From Ascaphus truei (Eukaryota; Chordata; Amphibia; Anura; Ascaphidae): a stretch of 64,000 nt of DNA. The notes beneath the pieces were generated by a model. The model worked only from the letters and a program-made list of their open reading frames with translations, did not search any database and was not told the DNA's origin. Each line of letters starts with the position of its first letter. The first letter of the stretch is position 1. Where the stretch lies: the NCBI GenBank assembly GCA_036426205.1, contig CM071567.1:295543752-295607751 (forward strand), in the 5' to 3' direction. Of this stretch, positions 33,456 through 46,001 are shown piece after piece. The translations under genes were made by a program, and so were the position numbers.

Positions 33456-35109
33456 TATTAAAAATGCCAACAGCTCTGATTATCTCTCTACTTTTGTCAA
33501 CTGTTTGCAAATCCTGAAAATCTTCTGTGTTTAGGATAAATGTATTATTCTCTGGTCCTAATTCCCCCTTAATGAATGTCTCTCCTCTCCTACACCAGGG
33601 CTGCACAGTGGCTGGGCACACACCCCTGCAGTCTGAGCCTTGCTGCTGCTGCTGCTGCTTCCACTCAGAAGTGTATGTGCAGAGCTCCAGGCATTTGGTA
33701 AGGAATCAGCTTTATTCTTTCTTTATTGGTATTTTTTGCTGTGGATCTGTGGGGGAGTATATGGAGTATACTGGGAGTTTTATAGAGGGTTTTGGGTGCA
33801 TTTTCAGGCTTAAAAAACCGTTTTTGGTTTTCACCCAGGGGCTGCAGTGTGATTTACCCAGCATAGCTGCAGTTTAGCTGGCTGGAAAACTGCAGCTCAC
33901 CCTCTCTCCTCCCCACTACTGGAGGTGGTTTTCTGGTTGTTTATAACTTCCAATTTCACTCTTGTTTTTCTTTAGCCTGATTCCTTTTCTCACTGCTATT
34001 GAGAGCTCTGTGTCTTCTATATAAGACTTGTAAATTGTGGTGTTTGCTTATTATAGCAGAAGAGAGAGAGTAATAATAAGAGGAAAAGATTTTTAAAACT
34101 GCAGCAGGTTTAAAAGCTGCTGTTTTTTTTCCCTTGCAGAGAGATCTCTTCTAAAAGGGACAGTTTTCTCTCAATACCTCTCTCACTAAGCAATACCTTC
34201 CCCTGACTTATAGGATTATTTGTTATTCATGCCTGGAAAGGGGAATAGGACAAGTGCGGCATCAGGGGGCGACGCCCCGATGAATAGAACACCAAAAAAC
34301 TGTGGCCCCTAGAGCAACACATCTTAGTCACAGCCCTAGGCCTGGTCTTCCAGTGCCCTGGCCACGCCTCCCCCAGCACCTGTTAGCAGCGTAACCCTGC
34401 AGTCCCAGTTCAAACATGGGCGCATGTGGCAGTTGCAGGCGTTGACCCCAACAACAACAAGGCGGGCCACGCCCTGTTTGAGCAGGAAGCTTGGGGTGAG
34501 GTGAGGTGCCCAATGTCACCTGGCCTAAACATGGAGATATATGTGAGGGCTGTGGCTGATGGGTGGGTCCCTCTGCTGTGGTGGCGGCCAGCAAAATGTA
34601 TGGGAGGGGCATTTTCTTCCTTCGTACGCTGGCTGCCACTCACTACCTGGTGGGAAAGCGCATCGTGTAGGGGGGAAATACATCCTATGGAACCATGGAG
34701 GGGTTAGGACACAAAGGTCATTCTGTCAAATGTGCCCCCCTTCATCCCAGATTGCCTCATGAAAGCCTACCTGCAAGCCCTGGGAGACATTAAGTCCCCC
34801 ATAATAAAATTATCTTTGGGCTCTGCAGAGATAGGGCGCTGAGGCATGTACCTCATTTAGGCGCAGGTACAACTGCTGCTGCCAGGGAGCCGAGGAGCAA
34901 TGAATCTGTGAGGGGTTCGTTTAGGGTGCCCTACGAGGGCATAGAATACACTGTTGTTTTTATGGCCACGGAGGGGGTTAGATGTTATCTGTGCAGAGAG
35001 CTGGGGCACACTGTAGAGTTTGCCTCAGAGGAACAGAGGACCCATCCCAACTCCTGCACCGCCCCTCCTCTGCCAAGCCCACAACCCCCGGAACCGCTGT
35101 GCCCACCAC

Positions 35110-35610
35110 AGCGGGGCCTCCAGGGGCCCAGGTCCTCCTGAGACCGCAGGAGATGTCGCTGTCCCATCCGGAACAGTGACTTCTGCCTCTTCGGCGGAGA
35201 GCGGAAGGAAGGAGAGGGGGTCGCCCTGGAGCGGCCAGCCTCTGTTAGCGCTGTCTCCCCCCAGGGAGAAACGCCCTGTGCCGCTGCACCCATCGCAGCG
35301 GAGCCTCGGGGGCCCAGGCCCCCGTGGGACCACAGGATATGTCGCTGCCCTCCCTCCGACAAGTGACGTCTACTACACCTCTCCCCAAAGAAGGAGAGAG
35401 AGAGAGAAGAAAAGCCCTCGAAGGCCCAGGCCCCCTCTGGGACCGCAGACAGAAGATGTAATGCCCCATCCTCAAACAGTGACATCTGAAACCTTCCCCA
35501 AGAACAGAAGAGGAGAAGGAAAAGAGCAGTCGAGGGCCCAGGCCCCCCTGGACCACAGAAGATGTCACTGTTGAACCAAACAGTGACATCTGAAACTCTG
35601 CTCAAAAAAA
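35110..35610 (+). repeat. four-fold tandem repeat in LINE ORF1 region
   Basis: Four imperfect units of about 100 bp start near 35113, 35293, 35418 and 35530. Each has a GGGGGCCCAGGCCCCC-like block, then GGACC(A/G)CAG and GATGTCGCTG/GATGTAATG, an ACAGTGAC(A/G)TCTG block and a purine tail. Translated, it gives a repeated (G/R)PGP..AGDVA..TVTS motif, presumably an ORF1 hinge. Inside a broken element, so no function is claimed. Confidence 0.7.
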
Positions 35611-37090
35611 AGGAGGGGAAAGAACAAAGTCACCCCACAACAGTCACCCTGTCGTTGTCCCCCCCCACAGAACCCCCCAACCCATTGTAAGCACCGTACA
35701 GGGTGAAAGGGGAGAGGGAGGAAACTCCTGCTATGGAGACAGCGGCACCCTCCTGGGAATCAGTCCCAGGAAGAGCAAATTTATAAACCAATAAGAGGGT
35801 GATTGAGGAGGTCGAGGAGGGTAAACCATATTACGTTTGCCCTCTGAAGTCTCGGAAGCGGAAAGAAAATCAGTTCCGCACAAGGTGGGTCCTGTCCGGC
35901 CCAACTGGTTGGGATTAACCAGTGTAAGCCGGATCCCACAATGATACACCCCCCCCCTCGATTTCTGGAAGGAATGCAGCTGGAGGTACCGAACACCTCT
36001 GGGGACGTTGGGGGCCATCCCAACGCCCCTCTCGGTTGGAGAGCGTCCCCCGGAGAGTTGTGCTTCGGTGAATTTGACATGCCGAGTGCACACTATCGGA
36101 GCCAGCCAAGATCCCCCTCCGGCTTGTACCGCCTTCGGGTGACGCACATAGGGATAAAAAGCCCCGGTTTGCGTCACCAGAGGAAGGAGATGGGTTAGGG
36201 CTGACCCCCTTGGATGAGGGTTTGGAGGGTGTGTGTGGTGAGCACTTCGATTACATCTGGGAGTTGTCTGACCGAACCCTCTTGGTGCAGAGTTTTGGGC
36301 GGGGACCGTGGGACTGTGAACGCTGGGAAAGACACCCCAATGAAGCCCTTGCTAAGGAGTGCCCCCCCATGGTGGTGAGCTCGGGATGTAGCCCTCCCGC
36401 ATGTGGGGCCTGGGATGGTGGGTGCCCACTCCGCGATGTTGAGGGCCCTAACTGAGGACTTTGGGGTTGGGGCCGCGTAACTAGGATGGGGAGGGCTAAC
36501 GGGTTTGGTGAGTGATGGGTGGGTGTTGATGGAAAACAGTGGCACGTGTGCTTCTGTGGCCCCCCGAGGACTCTGCGGAGACCACTGCCTCTGCCATGTC
36601 GCCACCAGTGCCCTGACATCACTGACTGGGAGATGGATGGGGTGGAGAGCACAGTGGACCCCTGGTGGAAACAACGAGGGGTATCCAATTCTAAGCGGAG
36701 AGCCCCGCAGAGAAGGAGGGGGTCTTGAATTCTCCAGCCAAGAGGAGCTGGGGAGTTGGGGCCAGAGGGGAGTCCTCTGGGCACCATGGAGTCGCGGACT
36801 CCTCGATCCCCATTATCCTCCCGGGAGCTAGATAGTTTCCTGGATGATACCCTCTGTAGACACGGACATACGAAGGTGCAGTTGGCCTTGAGAGTGGTGG
36901 AAGGATGCTCGGGTCATTCTCCAATCTTCAGAGTATACATCAAGGCTAACCACAAGGCCAAACTTTCCGGGATATCGAACATACTCGGGTCCTAAAGTTT
37001 AAAACAAGTGCTGCGGAGAGCACGTAAAGGCTTCTCGGGGTGTGTATGTAGTACCTGAGCGGCTATGGGAAGCAAAACTCTTGATTACCA

Positions 37091-37560
37091 ATGGCTTTGA
37101 GAATCGGTACGCTAAACGTGAATGGATTGTAAGGACGGGTTTCGAGGTTCCAGGTACTCTCCTTTTACAAAGGGAAAAGTATTCTGTGAGTTTCCTGCAG
37201 GAAACCCATACCACTCCAGAGGCTGAAGCCAGCTGGCTCATCTGTAGGGGGACGGAGGGCCGAAGGTCTTTTCAACACCTCACTTCGACATCTTGTGGGT
37301 GTGGTGACCGTTCTCTGAATCCTTTCAAACGAGCAGGCTCTTTGCAAAAGCTTGTTGTGTCCAGGAGCCTGTTGCATATCAGGGTCCGACACGAGGACTA
37401 CACGTTTAATTTATGAACGTGTATGCTCCTGCCAACGGACCCGAGAGGCAGTTCTTCGTCGAATGTCTGAATACTGAACTGGAGAGTGGGAAGACGAACG
37501 TGGTGCTCGGGGGGGTGATTTTAACTGTACCTCGAGGCTCGGAAAGACCGGAATGGTCCG
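37091..37560 (+). pseudogene. LINE APE-type endonuclease, broken
   Basis: Translation from ATG at 37091 gives MALRIGTLNVNGL, the usual start of L1-clade ORF2. After a frame change, VSFLQETHTTPEAEASW holds the catalytic Glu box of APE nucleases. A later segment in another frame (from 37413) starts MNVYAPANGPERQFF. At about 37507-37513 a run of seven G shifts the frame just before the GDFN-like box. The domain cannot be made as it stands. Confidence 0.8.
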
Positions 37561-38430
37561 AGCCACACCCGTGTTGCGTCGGCCTGTGCGGGAGGTCATC
37601 ACCCGCTAATCTTGGTAGAACGTCTGGCAGCGAAACAACATCTGAGGCATCCACTGAGTTCACCCATGTTAGGGTGTTTAGGGTGAACGGATGTCCTGGT
37701 CCCGGATCGACAGGCTGTATATTTCAGCCACAGTGTCACGAGCCCAGTCCAGTGCCATTAGGCTGGCGCCGTTTTCAGACCACAATTGTGCGTCCGTGAC
37801 GGTGACGCTGCTACCGGCAGCCACCCTCGGCCGCCTATTGGCACTTCAACAATACGTTGTTGGAGGACCAAGGGGTTTGCGACGACGGTCCGAGACTTTG
37901 GATGGCCTGGAGAGTTGCAGGTCAGACACTTTGCACAGTTAAAGAGGCAGTGGGTGGGACGTGGGCAAGGTTCATTGCGCCTGTAGTGTGTCAGGAGTAC
38001 ACAAAAGGTGCCAGGGGCGGCGTGATGCTGAGATCGAGGGCCCTCAGGGAGGAGGTGTCGATCTCGAGAAGCGGTGTCTGTGGCGGAGAGACCAATACCT
38101 GCAGAGTATGTAAGTGGAGAGGAAGTGCACTCTCCGGGACGTGGAGATCGGAGAGCTCGGGGGGCGTATGTGCGATCCCGCATCAACTTCCTTCGAGAGA
38201 TGGATCGGGGTCGCGCCTCTTCTACGCGTGGGAGAAAAAGAGGGGAAACCGTTAGACATTAACATGTTTGGCGAGGACGGTACCCTCTGACTGACGGAGA
38301 GCATCCGGGACAGAAACCGGGATTCTATGTAGATCTTTTTCTCTCGGAGTCCATCCAGCCAGATAATGCAGGGTCTTATTAGAGGGCTTCCCAGGTCAGT
38401 GAGGATGGAAGGAGGCCGCTTGAGTTACCT

Positions 38431-39195
38431 TTGAATCTGGCCGAGCTCTCTGAAGCCCTCAGTCTCTGTCCACGGAAAAGCGCCGGGGCTAGAAGGGCTG
38501 ACTGTGGAGTTCTTCCGGTTTTTCTGGGAGATGCTGGGGACCATGATTTCACAGAGGTCCTAGCCGAAGCCCTTGAGAGAGGTGAGATGTCCAATTTGTG
38601 TCGGCGGGCAATACTGTCTTTGCTGCCGAAGAAGGGGGATCTCCGTCAGATCTTAATTGGCGACCGCGTCTCTCACTGCTCAGCACGGACTATAAGATCG
38701 TAGCCAAAGCGCTTCTCGCTGAGGCTCAAGTCCGTGCTGGCAGAGGGGATTCACCCCGACCAGTCTATACTGTCCCGGGCCGGAGCATTCATGACAACAT
38801 TTTTCTGGTCCGAGACCTGATGCACTACGCGCAGAGGACTGGTCTATCACTCGCCTTTCTGGCCCTAGATCAGGAGAGAGAAGGCGTTTGAAGAGTGGAT
38901 CACCGTTACCTTATGCAGACCCTGCGGCGTTTGGCTTGGCCCACAATTTGTGGGCTTTCTCCAGATGCTGTAGCCTCTGCCAGAGTGTCTGGTGAAGATG
39001 AACTCGGTCCCTGACGGCACCTTTTGTGTTTGGTCGGGGAGTACGTCAAGGGTGCCCCTGTCTGGGCAACTGTACGCGCTGGCCATTGAGCCCTTCCTCT
39101 GTTCTACTGAGGAGGGGCTCACCGGCGGGACTGCTGGCTCGACCATAGCACTGTGTGCACTGGGAAATTGCTCTCCTCCTTCCGAAATCTATTGA
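38431..39195 (+). pseudogene. LINE reverse transcriptase, N-terminal half, broken
   Basis: Three overlapping frames carry RT segments of the Tx1/L1 clade: RRAILSLLPKKGD (from 38598), VAKALLAEAQVRAG plus VPGRSIHDNIFLVRDLMHYA, and LSLAFLALDQE, the region of the first catalytic Asp. A further segment with PLSGQLYALAIEPFL follows from about 39055. The catalytic YADD-like box is not found; the sequence ends in a hammerhead-like fragment and AT microsatellite. Confidence 0.8.
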
Positions 39196-39295
39196 GAGTA
39201 CGTTGGTACGTCTCGCTCCACTGCGGGCGCAGATGAAGCCCCACCAAAGGGTAGGACTCCAACCCCGTGTACGCGCCGAGCGTTGTGCCCCGAGA

Positions 39296-39331
39296 CCTGA
39301 GGAAGAGAGGAGAACTATCGAAAGCTTGTCC
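39296..39331 (+). ncRNA. hammerhead-ribozyme-like motif
   Basis: The strand reads CCTGAGGAAG, a variable stem-loop, then TCGAAAGCTTGTC. CUGANGA and CGAAA are the two conserved halves of the hammerhead core. Such motifs are established in Penelope-like elements. The flanking CTAGTCC/TGGACTAACACAG signature also fits a dispersed repeat family. Activity is not shown. Confidence 0.45.
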
Positions 39332-39429
39332 TATGACATAACTTGTTAGTCCAAATTATAAAGGTATCACATAATACTGAAGTACTCATTTATTCGCAAC
39401 TGGACTAACACAGCTATTTCTGTTTTTTT

Positions 39430-39452
39430 TTATATATATATATGTATGTATG

Positions 39453-39484
<32 letters not shown>

Positions 39485-39487
39485 CAG
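39430..39487. repeat. TA/TATG microsatellite
   Basis: TATATA with a short TATG run. Confidence 0.85.
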
Positions 39488-40735
39488 TATATAGTCTAAT
39501 CTTAGTTTTTCTGCTCTCTATTAATTCTCTCCATTTAAGCAAACATGAAGAGGAAGAAGGAAGGTCACAAATAGTACAGCTCTTCCTTGGAGGTTTGTAA
39601 CATTGTAATTCAAACCTCATAAAGATTGAATCAAAAGTTGACTATAACCCTTAGGGATGTGTTTCAATGTAGTTCTATGGGCAGGCACAAAGCATTCTAT
39701 TTCCATTATGCAGCAATGTATTTGTTAATAATTTTCTTTGCTATGTGTATTGATTCCTCCAGAAAGAGAAGAAATGTGTTCCCTTGAGGTTTAAAAATAA
39801 AAGCATCAAATCCAATCCCACCTCCTTTTAGATCTGCTCTTTTATCTATCGCAAACAATACATTAAATAACATAGTGCTTTTATGTCATTGAACGATCCA
39901 ATGTTTTTATACTGTTGGTACATTATTTTAACAAAACTAATACACGTTTCAAATGATAATTACAGTATAATTATATGTTTGGTATTTGTCATGATTCTAC
40001 TATACTTATTTCCCATTCAGTGGCAGGCATTGGCAACACTAATATTGAATGTGCTTAATTTACTAAATTATGGTTTTAACTAAGGTGAAATAAACACGGC
40101 AAATATCATGGAATTAATCAACATATATAGGTTCTATATTGTCCCCACAACTGGGCCTTTAATTGTGTGGTGTAAAATATAAAAAGTAGATTTTACATCA
40201 CTGTGAAATGGGAGTTAAATTTACAGTGACACAGTTTAAAATATTTGTGTCAGAAAAAATGTACCTACAGTAATACCACTAGTAGTGGGACAACACCATA
40301 GAGGGGATGAGATTGTATGCTTGAGTCCTAACCTGTCATAAGATTGTGTCTTGTTTCCAATGATTATTTCAGTGCTCTCTGGCATTCAATGATCTGTATT
40401 TCTATGGGGAAAAACATTTTGAGAACCATCTTTTATGGGTACGGAGATTTAGGTTCCCGGTACAATTTTATTCTATGTTGCATCTTTCATGCAGATATAT
40501 AAAACATTCTATGAACATGGGCATTATACGATTGGAAATGTACAGGTACTATTTTCACAATGAAGAGAAAGAAGAGTGAATTTATAGGACTGATGAAAAA
40601 GAATCATGCTTCATTGGAAAATATCCCAGTTAAAGCTACTAGTCAACAGTATAAAGGCAAATAAAAACGTGTGTTTAATACACCTACTGTCAGCACAAAT
40701 AAGTTCATATTTTTATTTATTTATTTTATAAAATG
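39488..40735. other. unassigned AT-rich DNA
   Basis: No gene or recognisable repeat end was seen on either strand. Confidence 0.5.
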
Positions 40736-40751
40736 TTTTACCAGGAAGTAA

Positions 40752-41045
40752 CAAAAAGCAAAGGTAATGCTGCACACCACAATCTGAATAAAAGATACTT
40801 GCTGGAACAGGGGAGTTCCTGACGATGACAAGCTCCAAAGTAGGCAAAAAAAGAAGAAGGTTCCAGGGCACTACGGATTTCAAAAGAATTTATTGAACAG
40901 GCACAACGTTTCAACCACCAAGCGTGGTCTTCCTCAAGTGAAAGATATATCTTCACTTGAGGAAGAGCCACCTTGGTGGTTGAAACGTTGTGCCTGTTCA
41001 TTAAATTCTTTTGAAATCCGTAGGACCCTGGAACCTTCTTCTTTT
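40752..41045. mobile_element. palindromic PLE-like insertion with 16 bp target duplication
   Basis: TTTTACCAGGAAGTAA occurs directly on both sides (40736-40751 and 41046-41061), a 16 bp target-site duplication. The insert consists of a short unique start and a near-perfect palindrome (40851-41044). A duplication of this length fits Penelope-like or other target-primed retroelements rather than a DNA transposon. Other frog-type repeats flank it. Confidence 0.75.
40956..40993 (+). ncRNA. hammerhead-like motif inside the palindrome, + arm
   Basis: Reads CTTGAGGAAG, stem CCACC...GGTGG, then GTTGAAACGTTGTG. It resembles a hammerhead core with C3 replaced by T. The other arm carries its mirror on the minus strand (about 40896-40936), with stem ACCACGCTTGGTGGT. 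Confidence 0.45.
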
Positions 41046-41061
41046 TTTTACCAGGAAGTAA

Positions 41062-43329
41062 TACATTGAGAGTTACCTCTCGTTTTCAAGTTTGTCCTGG
41101 GCATAGAGTTAAGGCAAATAATACATGGTTACAAGTACAGTTACATAAATGAACAGTGTATACTTTTAGAGGGTAAAGGACTATAGAACTAACAACGGTA
41201 GAATTGAAAATTAAGTTATATGGAAGAAAAATATAGGGGTTGATGTATTAAGCATTGCACACGGCTGTTTTGATGCAAAATTGGTGCATGTCAGACTCTA
41301 TTTCAATTGTTCTTCTGTGCGCCTCTGTACTAAGCTGAAATTTCTCCATTACTTTTTTCATTTCTTTTAGTGCACAGAAATGGACTGCGATTGGTGTGCA
41401 AATATAAATGGTACTGTATGTACTGAAACATGTCTGTGCACCACAAAATCAATGAAAAGTGCATCAAAATCACCCGCCAAGTGCAACACTAAAAATGTAT
41501 TTGACGCAACATAGATGTTTCATTATGTAGGTTACAAAATATATTATTTTGAAAGTATGTCTATTTTAAATAATACTACACTAGCAACTGATATTTACTA
41601 ATACAGTACCAGTTATAAATAAAAACGCATCATTCTGTTTCAACTTAAATTGTATCAGTCGGGTACTCAACATAAGGGATATGTCATCTCAAACAACAAA
41701 TTATGTGTCATATCTATGAAGTCTTCATACTTATGACACATTTTGTTAACGTTTTTATTACTTTTTTTCACTGAAAGTTTGGCGTGGAAAAAAAACGTAT
41801 ACTAAAATCTTAGTACAAAAGAGCATGCCCAAATGATGGAATTTGCACTGAAATTGCCCATATTGACACATTTTTAAATAGTTACAAAAAAGTGATTACC
41901 TTTTCAATGGTTAACTTATGTAGGCACCAACTGCAATTTCCCTTATTTAGACCAGACAGTATATCTTTGCATTCAACACTATATGGACTAACGTGCGGGA
42001 ATTTTTCAAGGACAGAGAAAATGATTAGAAACTCATTCTTCCATTAGGCAAGCAGTCATCCTGCAAAGTTGCCAATTTGGAAAAAGCTGTTCCAGTTTGA
42101 GGAAGTATTGCTCTATGTTTCTCCTGGGAAAGTGCGGAAGTAGACAATTTTCTGTTATGATTAGACTTTGACCACTGGGAATATCATGTTCTGCTTTGAG
42201 GTGTCATTGAAAGAAAAAAAAAATGAATGCATGCAGCAAACTTTCATATGTGCGGAGAGAGTACTGTAAAATGTTTCACCTCTAATCGAGCATGTTTGTG
42301 AATTGCCTCAGATTTGTTCTTTGAATGAAAATGTGCATCTTTTCACAAGTTGGAATTTTTGCATTTCTCACTATTGTGCTTTCATGCTACATGTTTAACA
42401 CTTATTGACAAAAAGTCGCCTTTGCCTTAGATATACTCCGAAATGAATATAATTCAGGTAAAGCAGGTGATTTTAAACAAAAATGGCAGACACCAGTTAC
42501 AGATACAGCGGCCATTATTTTAAAAAAATCATGCGGTGTATACCTCGGAATACCCATGTCATGGCGTGGGATTGCTCCCAACCGTACCGCCTTAAGACGC
42601 AAGTGCAGAAGATGGCATTTTAGTGTTGTGACTTAAACACCTGAAATTGACACAGCAGCACAGTACTGTACACATTACAATTCATTAATTTCATTGCATT
42701 TAATTACACACAATCCATGAAATTCAAACAAAGCAACCGCGATAAACACGTTTGCCTGGGGTGATTGGCTGTGTTAATGCCGCGTGGATTACAGCAGCGC
42801 ACACGAAAACGGCGCAGTGATTTCTTAAAATAATGGTCGCTGCATGTGTAGATACACATCTTATATACATAGATTTACAGATATACAATTAAAGCCTTCA
42901 TCATATGTGCATAATCGTGCAAATACATGTTTAGGGACTTTGTTTTTGAAATGTGGAGTTTAACCTAATTTTTGTAGTCACAGGCTGACATTTTTGTGCA
43001 ATTTAATTGGATAGATTTGACAAAAGCCGTTTTAAAAAAGAAAGAAGTGCTGCTTACCAAAATGTCTCTAATATAACAGAAAAATTACAACAATTTCAAC
43101 TATTTTAATACTTCTTGTCAAACTCAAAAACAGTCACACTGTAAATAAAACAGTGGGTTACTCAAAAGATAATTATTATAGTTATATTATAGTTATATAT
43201 ATATATAATTATAGTTTATATATTTGTACATTATAGCAATGTATGTATGTATGTTACTGGTTATATTATATATATACAGCATCCCCACTCAAAGTTCCTG
43301 CACTCCTGCCTTCAGCCTTATCAATTATA
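41062..43329. other. unassigned AT-rich DNA
   Basis: No gene found. At 41237-41520 there are several GATGCA and TGCACA motifs in inverted order, like the relic at 30070. A TA microsatellite lies at about 43190-43215. Confidence 0.45.
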
Positions 43330-44045
43330 CAGTGGGAGGAAAAAGTTTGTGGACCCCTAAGGATTTTGACATATTTCATCTATTTCAAACCTAAAATGTT
43401 ATTAGATCTTAATCTGTCCTAATAATAGTTAATGATAACCTGAACAAATGACACAAAAACATGATAATTTTTCAACATTTATTTATCCACAAATGGTTAA
43501 ACATTTAATATCCATGTGTGAAAAAGTATGTGAACCTTTAGATTCAGTACCTGGTGGCGCCCCCTTGAGCAGCAATGACTTCAACTAAGCATTTCCTGTA
43601 ACTGCTGGTCAATCTCTCACATCGGTTTTAAGGAATTTCGGCCCATTACAGAACTGCTTCATGCAAGGGCTTCCTTGCATTGACAGCTCGCTTCAGGTCC
43701 TGACAGAACTTTTTCATGGTGGTTAGGTCTGGACTTTGACTAGGTCATTCTGAAACATGGAATTTCTTCTTCTGCAGTCATTCTTCTGTATATCTGCGTG
43801 TATGTTTAGAATCATTGTTTTGCTGCATGACCCACTTTCGCTTCTGCTCACGGACGGATGGCCTGATATTCTTCTCTAGAATCTTCTGATACAATGCAGA
43901 ATTCATGGTTGTGCCAATAATGGTAAGCCGTCCAGGTCCTGAGGCAGCAAAGCAGCCCAAAATCATCACACTCCCACCACCATGCTGGATGGTTGTGATG
44001 ATGTCCTTCTGTTCTAACACAGTTTAAGTTTTTGCCAAACATAAC

Positions 44046-44984
44046 TGTAACCCTGCTTCCCCCCCCTCCCCCAGACTCTACGGTGGTGTCTAGGGTGCAT
44101 GAGGGCAGATTACATGCGGTGTGGTGGTGCATACCTGTGAGGAACAGGAGGACCTGAGCTTCCCACGATGTTATTGGGGAGCCAGGACCGGGCTTCTGGG
44201 GTGGTAGCCTCCATGATCTCTTAGTGTGCAGCGCCTCCATCTACTATACTGCCAGGAATATGGGACAGGACCTGTATAGAAGAACCCCTTCGGTCCCAGG
44301 GTAATAGCTTCCAACTCACACACAGTCTTTGGTACAAAGGATAGTCTCTTTATTGGCAGATCAGCGACTCCCAAATATAGTGGCGTCCAGCAGCCGCAAC
44401 AACAACAGCAAAGCCTTGCTAATTGCTCCGCTCTCCTCCCACACAGATATTTCCTCCTCTCCTTCCCTCCAAGTCTCTCCTCCGACAGGATGGTCTGGGC
44501 TGGGGCTTCAATACCCCGCTGCCCACCTCCGAGTTATCCTCGCGGTGGGGATTGGATTCTCCCCATCACCCCAGGCAGAGGGGTGAGGGGCATTGGTCCA
44601 CCAGGTCTATAATGCTATCAGCTCTACTCAAAGTGGCTGTGTCTCTCCACTCCTCTCTCTGCTCCTGCCCGGCTGCACAGGTGAGACCGCGGTCTCCAAC
44701 TCCTTGGACCGATCCGCAGGACTCACTACTCAGACAGTCCCACGGCAGACTCGTCACTTACAGGAGTTGGCTGCTAAATATAGAGCTAGCCCCACCTCTC
44801 GTGATGTAAAGCAGAACCTCCCCTCTTGCTCACGCCTGCAGCAGAGTCCAGGCCTGCATCTACCACTCAGGGCAGGGCTATGAAGGGGGAAAACCCATGA
44901 TGATTACTGGTGCCTGATATTAACAGGACTTACCACAGATAGAAAGAAGATAGGTATAGCCTGTGCTGTTTACAGGGGGCTACA
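44046..44984 (+). mobile_element. solo LTR, family L (first copy)
   Basis: Starts TGTAACCCTGCTTCC and ends AGGGGGCTACA, flanked by a 4 bp direct repeat TAAC (44042-44045 and 44985-44988). The TG...CA form with a 4 bp duplication marks an LTR, here without internal genes, as left by recombination of two LTRs. A second member is at 54479-55518 in the same orientation. Open frames in it have no homology I recognise. It could be from a Gypsy-type or retrovirus-like element; not resolved. Confidence 0.85.
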
Positions 44985-45183
44985 TAACGTTTCTCCTTGA
45001 GGCCAAAATGTTCTACCTTTGACTCGTCTGCCCAGAGAACATTGTTCCAGAAGTCTTCAAGATCATCTGTGTGCTATTTTGCGAACTTCAGATGGCAGCA
45101 ATGTTCTTTTTAGAGAGCAGTGGTTTACTCCTACAGTAGCTATCCTTCCATGAACTTCATTCTTGCTCAATCTTTTTCTGATA

Positions 45184-46001
45184 CCGTATTTCCTCGATTG
45201 TGAGACGCAGGTTTTTTTCCCTTTTTCACGTGGCTGAAATAGGACTGCGTCTTACAATCGATGTACTGAAAAAAAACAACAACAAAAAAACAGCCAGGGG
45301 GCGGGGCTGTAGATGTGGCCGGATTTCTGTGTGCAGCAAAAATGTCTGCGATCACGGCCCCCCTTCTCCCCCTTGTGCAGAGAGAGATGCTGGAGATGCC
45401 GGCCGGGTCTACAGCATAGCTGCGATCACGCCCCCCTCCCCTCCTCTCCCCCTCCTCCATGAGGTGCAGAGGGTTGAGATGCCGGACAGCCCGGGTCTGT
45501 CTTCACATTGCCCCCCTGTCAAATCTTTGTGTGAGTCTCTGTGTGTGTTTGTCCGTGTATCTGTGTGTGTGTATCTCTGTGTGTGTCTCTGTGTGTGTGT
45601 CTGTCTGTCTCTGTGTTTGTGTCTGTCTGTGTCTCTGTCTGTCTCTGTGTCCTTCCATTCTCCCTCTCCCCCCTTCCCTCCTATCCCTCTCCCCCTTCCC
45701 TCCTATCCTTCTCCCCCTTCCCTCCTATCCTTCTCCCCCCCTTCCCTCCTATCCTTCTTCCCCCCATTCCCTCTCTCTCCCCCCTTCCCTCTCTCTCCTC
45801 CCATCCCTCTCTCCCCCCATCTTCTCTCTCCCCCCCCCCTTCTCTCCCTCTCTCTTCCGCCCCCTCCCACCCTTTCTTGCCCCTATTCTTCTCGTTTTTT
45901 CCCCCCCCCCCCGTTCCCCCCCCCCCCCCCCCCAATTTTTTTTTATTTAAATCAAGGTTGCGTCTTAGAATCAATGGCATCTTAGAATCAAGGAAATAGG
46001 G
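45184..46001. mobile_element. TIR element with CCGTATTTCCTCGATT ends, TA target
   Basis: Ends CCGTATTTCCTCGATT and AATCAAGGAAATAGGG are inverted repeats flanked by TA (45182-45183, 46002-46003). It sits inside the Tc1 transposase and interrupts it, which gives the empty-site reading. The interior is a GT-rich run, then a pyrimidine tract (CCCTCTCCCCCTTCC, about 45655-45935), which explains the Pro/Ser-rich open frames. No transposase. Confidence 0.8.

Larger units (their letters stand above)
33500..39250 (+). mobile_element. degraded Tx1/L1-clade LINE, 3' truncated
   Basis: An old non-LTR retrotransposon on the + strand, in order: a GC-rich ORF1 region with a C-X2-C-X4-H-like remnant (RCYLCRELGHTVE, about 34981-35020) and a tandem-repeat hinge; an APE endonuclease from ATG at 37091; then an RT region with LSLLPKKGD, VPGRSIHDNIF and LAFLALDQE-like motifs. 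Stops and frameshifts split every part. The RT ends near 39190 before any YADD-like box, so 3' sequence is missing. The protein motifs are those of vertebrate L1/Tx1 elements (recall). Confidence 0.8.

Noticed and set aside
33024..33470. 148-codon minus-strand frame rich in Ile and Tyr
   Set aside because: Translation of a TATA microsatellite and the 35 bp repeat.
43185..43215. tRNA or other small RNA gene search
   Set aside because: No A/B box pair with cloverleaf and no rRNA or snRNA signature was seen here or elsewhere in the window by eye.
44171..44883. Open frames within the solo LTR
   Set aside because: They differ between the two LTR copies and have no known motif; LTRs normally carry none.
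45200..45999. 261-, 163- and 152-codon Ser/Pro/Leu-rich frames
   Set aside because: They overlap in three frames over a GT run and CCCTCTCC tract inside a MITE. Repeat artefacts.
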